Shown here piece after piece: positions 13,773 to 15,441 of a stretch of 15,441 nucleotides of DNA. How positions within the stretch are numbered: the first letter of the stretch is position 1; each line of letters opens with the position of its first letter. Location: contig JAQBUV010000058.1 of NCBI GenBank assembly GCA_027623815.1, forward strand, positions 1 to 15,441. The letters are read 5' to 3'. Origin of the DNA: Casp-Chloro-G3 sp002816715. Its GTDB lineage: Bacteria > Chloroflexota > Dehalococcoidia > Lucifugimonadales > UBA3495. Below the pieces are notes generated by a model. The model ran no database searches, had not been told where the DNA came from, and saw nothing but the letters and a program-made list of their open reading frames with translations. A program made the translations under genes and the position numbers.

Positions 13773-15224
13773 ATGTGCAGGGAAGGCATTCTAAACAGGT
13801 CTTTTCAGGCTAAAGGAATACAGAGGGATAACAGAGGGGATAAATTGGTTGTTGCAGACAGAAATCAGCCAGGTAAGGTGCATCGAGAAAAGCCGGTAAA
13901 CCGAGAGATGCCCACAACGCCCGTACAAGACGAATCTCTTGATGATCTGGATCCCGGCATTTCTGAGCAACTGACCAAAGCCAAAGCCAGCCGCGTCCAT
14001 GCTGAGACTGTCCGACAAAAAATAGCCTCCGAGATAATGGCCGCTACCAAACGCCTGTACCAGACCCTGGTAGAAGAAGGGGAGCAGACCCTGGAACAGG
14101 CTAAAACACTGGAGGCCGAAGCTGAATTGAAAATGCTGGAAGCTCAGCGAGAGCTACAGCACGCGCAGAACATACGCCAAGAATCCGATTCCTACCGGCA
14201 GAAAGTTATCAATCAGACTAAAGAGCAGTCAGAAGAAATGCTCCAACAATCACAGACGATCAAGGCCGAAGCCGTAGCCTTCCGCGAGAAACTGCTATTT
14301 GAAATTAAACAACAGGCCGCTCAAGAGCTAGACCTGGCCAAATCCAGCCGGATTGAAGCCGACGCCTATCGGGAAAGGGTCATTGCTCAAACCCAGCGGC
14401 AAGCCGACGAGACCATCAATCGGGCCCTTCTCACCGCTGAACAAGAAGGGAAGGAAATCAAACAGAAACACGCCATAGAAGCTCAGAGGGTGCTGGCCCA
14501 AGCTGAGCTGATCAAAGCCGCCGCCGAGGAGCAGTTGCAAGCACAATGCCTCTATGCCGAAGCAGCTAACCTACAATCGGAATCTAGGGAGATTCTCGAC
14601 CAAGCCAGATCTCAGGCCAATCAGGAAAAGATTTCTTCGGATGCATCCACCAAAGACTTTTTCCGATACGAGCGCCTTATCGAACCGGAACCCACCACTT
14701 CGTGGGTTGAGGATAGCCTTGACCGTGCGCCCCTGGCATCCGCTGACGTTTACGCCCACGAGCGAACTGAACCTCAATCTCTAGCAGAGCAAGCACCGGC
14801 CATACCCTTGGCAGCCCAGGACTTTAGTGCTCTATTGCCAGCCAATGAATTGGTACTGGGTCTGGAATCTAACCAGCAGCGCCGAGCTTATCCGATCAGC
14901 GCAATCGCCCTGAAGAAGGTAATCAACGACACCGTAGGAGAATTGGACATACTGGTTACCTTCGGCCCGCCCTCGGAACTTGGCATGATGTTCAATCGGA
15001 ATCTGGCTGGGCGGTCGTTAACCTTTAAGGCAATGCCAATACCGCATAACGGTATTGCTCTGATTGAGGACCAGGAAACTGGCACGATTTGGGAAGCGTT
15101 GACCGGACAGGCCATTAGCGGGCCGCTAGCCGGCAACAAACTGGAGCGTCTAACCTCGGAATACTCCTTCTGGTTTGCCTGGTATCAGATGCACCCAAAC
15201 ACTGAAGTCTACCAACAGGGATAA
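13773..15224 (+). CDS. Long coiled coil fused to a degenerate DUF3179 domain
   Basis: This 483-residue protein has two distinct parts. Residues about 64-285 are an Ala/Glu/Gln/Lys-rich coiled coil with a 29-residue repeat (aligned aromatic-Arg pairs at Y141-R142, F170-R171, Y199-R200), resembling DivIVA or ATPase-stalk helices. Residues 286-350 are a polar linker. Residues about 355-481 match DUF3179: ELVLGLE, RAYPISAIAL, VINDTVG, LTGQAISGPLAG and a closing WYQMHPNTEVY. The family's usual T-Y-C-P-L-C motif reads TFGPPS here (396-401), so both cysteines are replaced (G398, S401). No signal peptide or membrane helix is visible. The start is uncertain: ATG 13773 opens the frame, TTG 13845 has GAGGGG five bases upstream, and ATG 13908 starts just before the ordered part. 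It probably acts as a cytoplasmic structural or scaffold protein; function unknown. Confidence 0.8.
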   Translation: MCREGILNRSFQAKGIQRDNRGDKLVVADRNQPGKVHREKPVNREMPTTPVQDESLDDLDPGISEQLTKAKASRVHAETVRQKIASEIMAATKRLYQTLVEEGEQTLEQAKTLEAEAELKMLEAQRELQHAQNIRQESDSYRQKVINQTKEQSEEMLQQSQTIKAEAVAFREKLLFEIKQQAAQELDLAKSSRIEADAYRERVIAQTQRQADETINRALLTAEQEGKEIKQKHAIEAQRVLAQAELIKAAAEEQLQAQCLYAEAANLQSESREILDQARSQANQEKISSDASTKDFFRYERLIEPEPTTSWVEDSLDRAPLASADVYAHERTEPQSLAEQAPAIPLAAQDFSALLPANELVLGLESNQQRRAYPISAIALKKVINDTVGELDILVTFGPPSELGMMFNRNLAGRSLTFKAMPIPHNGIALIEDQETGTIWEALTGQAISGPLAGNKLERLTSEYSFWFAWYQMHPNTEVYQQG

Positions 15225-15268
15225 GCCAGGATCATGCACGGCAGTCTCTTCGGGGCTGCTGCAAGCCT

Positions 15269-15303
15269 GCGGCGATGCTAGTCGAGGCTCTCGCGCTGTT
15301 TTT
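15269..15303 (+). terminator. Weak candidate terminator after the DUF3179 gene
   Basis: GCG-(G)-CGA (15269-15275) can pair with TCGCGC (15291-15296) over six bases with one bulge and a 15-base loop. The tail TGTTTTT follows to 15303. The stem is short, so the call is tentative. Confidence 0.35.
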
Positions 15304-15335
15304 ACACTCCTTGGATCATCACAGTTACATCCGGG

Positions 15336-15371
15336 CAATCTAACTTCTCTTCACAATCTAACTTCTCTTCA
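15336..15371. repeat. Perfect 18-bp tandem duplication
   Basis: CAATCTAACTTCTCTTCA occurs twice in direct succession, at 15336-15353 and 15354-15371. CCGGG precedes and CCCGG follows the pair, so the duplication sits inside a short inverted frame. It is intergenic, downstream of the DUF3179 gene, and could be a slippage product or a repeated protein-binding site. Nothing coding was seen from here to the window end. Confidence 0.8.
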
Positions 15372-15441
15372 CCCGGCCAGCTCGTTATAGTGGACATTGC
15401 CAATCTGTCTACTGGAATGTCCCATCGAGATATAACGTGAG

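Noticed and set aside
15336..15371. Possible CRISPR repeats
   Set aside because: The two 18-bp copies are directly adjacent with no spacer and no cas genes are nearby.

Overview
The window looks like a piece of chromosome from a free-living bacterium. It is gene-dense and moderately GC-rich, with single-copy housekeeping genes (folD, queA) among oxidoreductase, acyl-CoA and respiratory-assembly genes. The mix of an LLM-type flavin monooxygenase, a crotonase, a CtaG-type cytochrome oxidase assembly protein, a DUF3179 protein and a cytosolic cobalamin-binding protein is compatible with Chloroflexota, for example the SAR202/Dehalococcoidia lineage. That placement is an inference from gene content, not something the sequence proves. 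No rRNA, tRNA, CRISPR array, phage module or intact transposase was seen.

Layout. Positions 1-336 are non-coding and lead into a stand-alone CheY-like receiver protein (+ strand), which converges on a SsuD-like flavin monooxygenase (- strand) with its own good sigma-70-type promoter. A tight three-gene minus-strand block follows (read from 4492 down to 1962): a CDF metal exporter, a membrane-anchored YtkA/FixH-like protein and the oxidase assembly factor CtaG. Next, still on the minus strand, come a duplicated dimeric alpha/beta-barrel protein, a DUF805 membrane protein with a pentapeptide-repeat N-terminus, an enoyl-CoA hydratase/isomerase-like protein lacking the usual glutamate, a DnaQ-like exonuclease and a two-domain SAM methyltransferase. 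A 270-bp AT-rich divergent region with operator-like repeats separates the methyltransferase from a plus-strand hemerythrin-like protein, which ends in a clear intrinsic terminator.

The right third has a minus-strand folD - VOC protein - queA group. After it comes a 600-bp gene-poor stretch holding a broken membrane-protein gene, whose 3' end is cut off by a 214-bp MITE-like element with terminal inverted repeats. On the plus strand there follow a BtuF-like cobalamin-binding protein with a terminator, and a 483-codon protein fusing a long coiled coil to a DUF3179 domain that has lost its signature cysteines.

The one group with an evident common theme is the CDF/YtkA-like/CtaG block (metal handling plus oxidase assembly). 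The others are best read as independent metabolic genes. The least ordinary items are the coiled-coil-DUF3179 fusion and the pseudogene/MITE pair.
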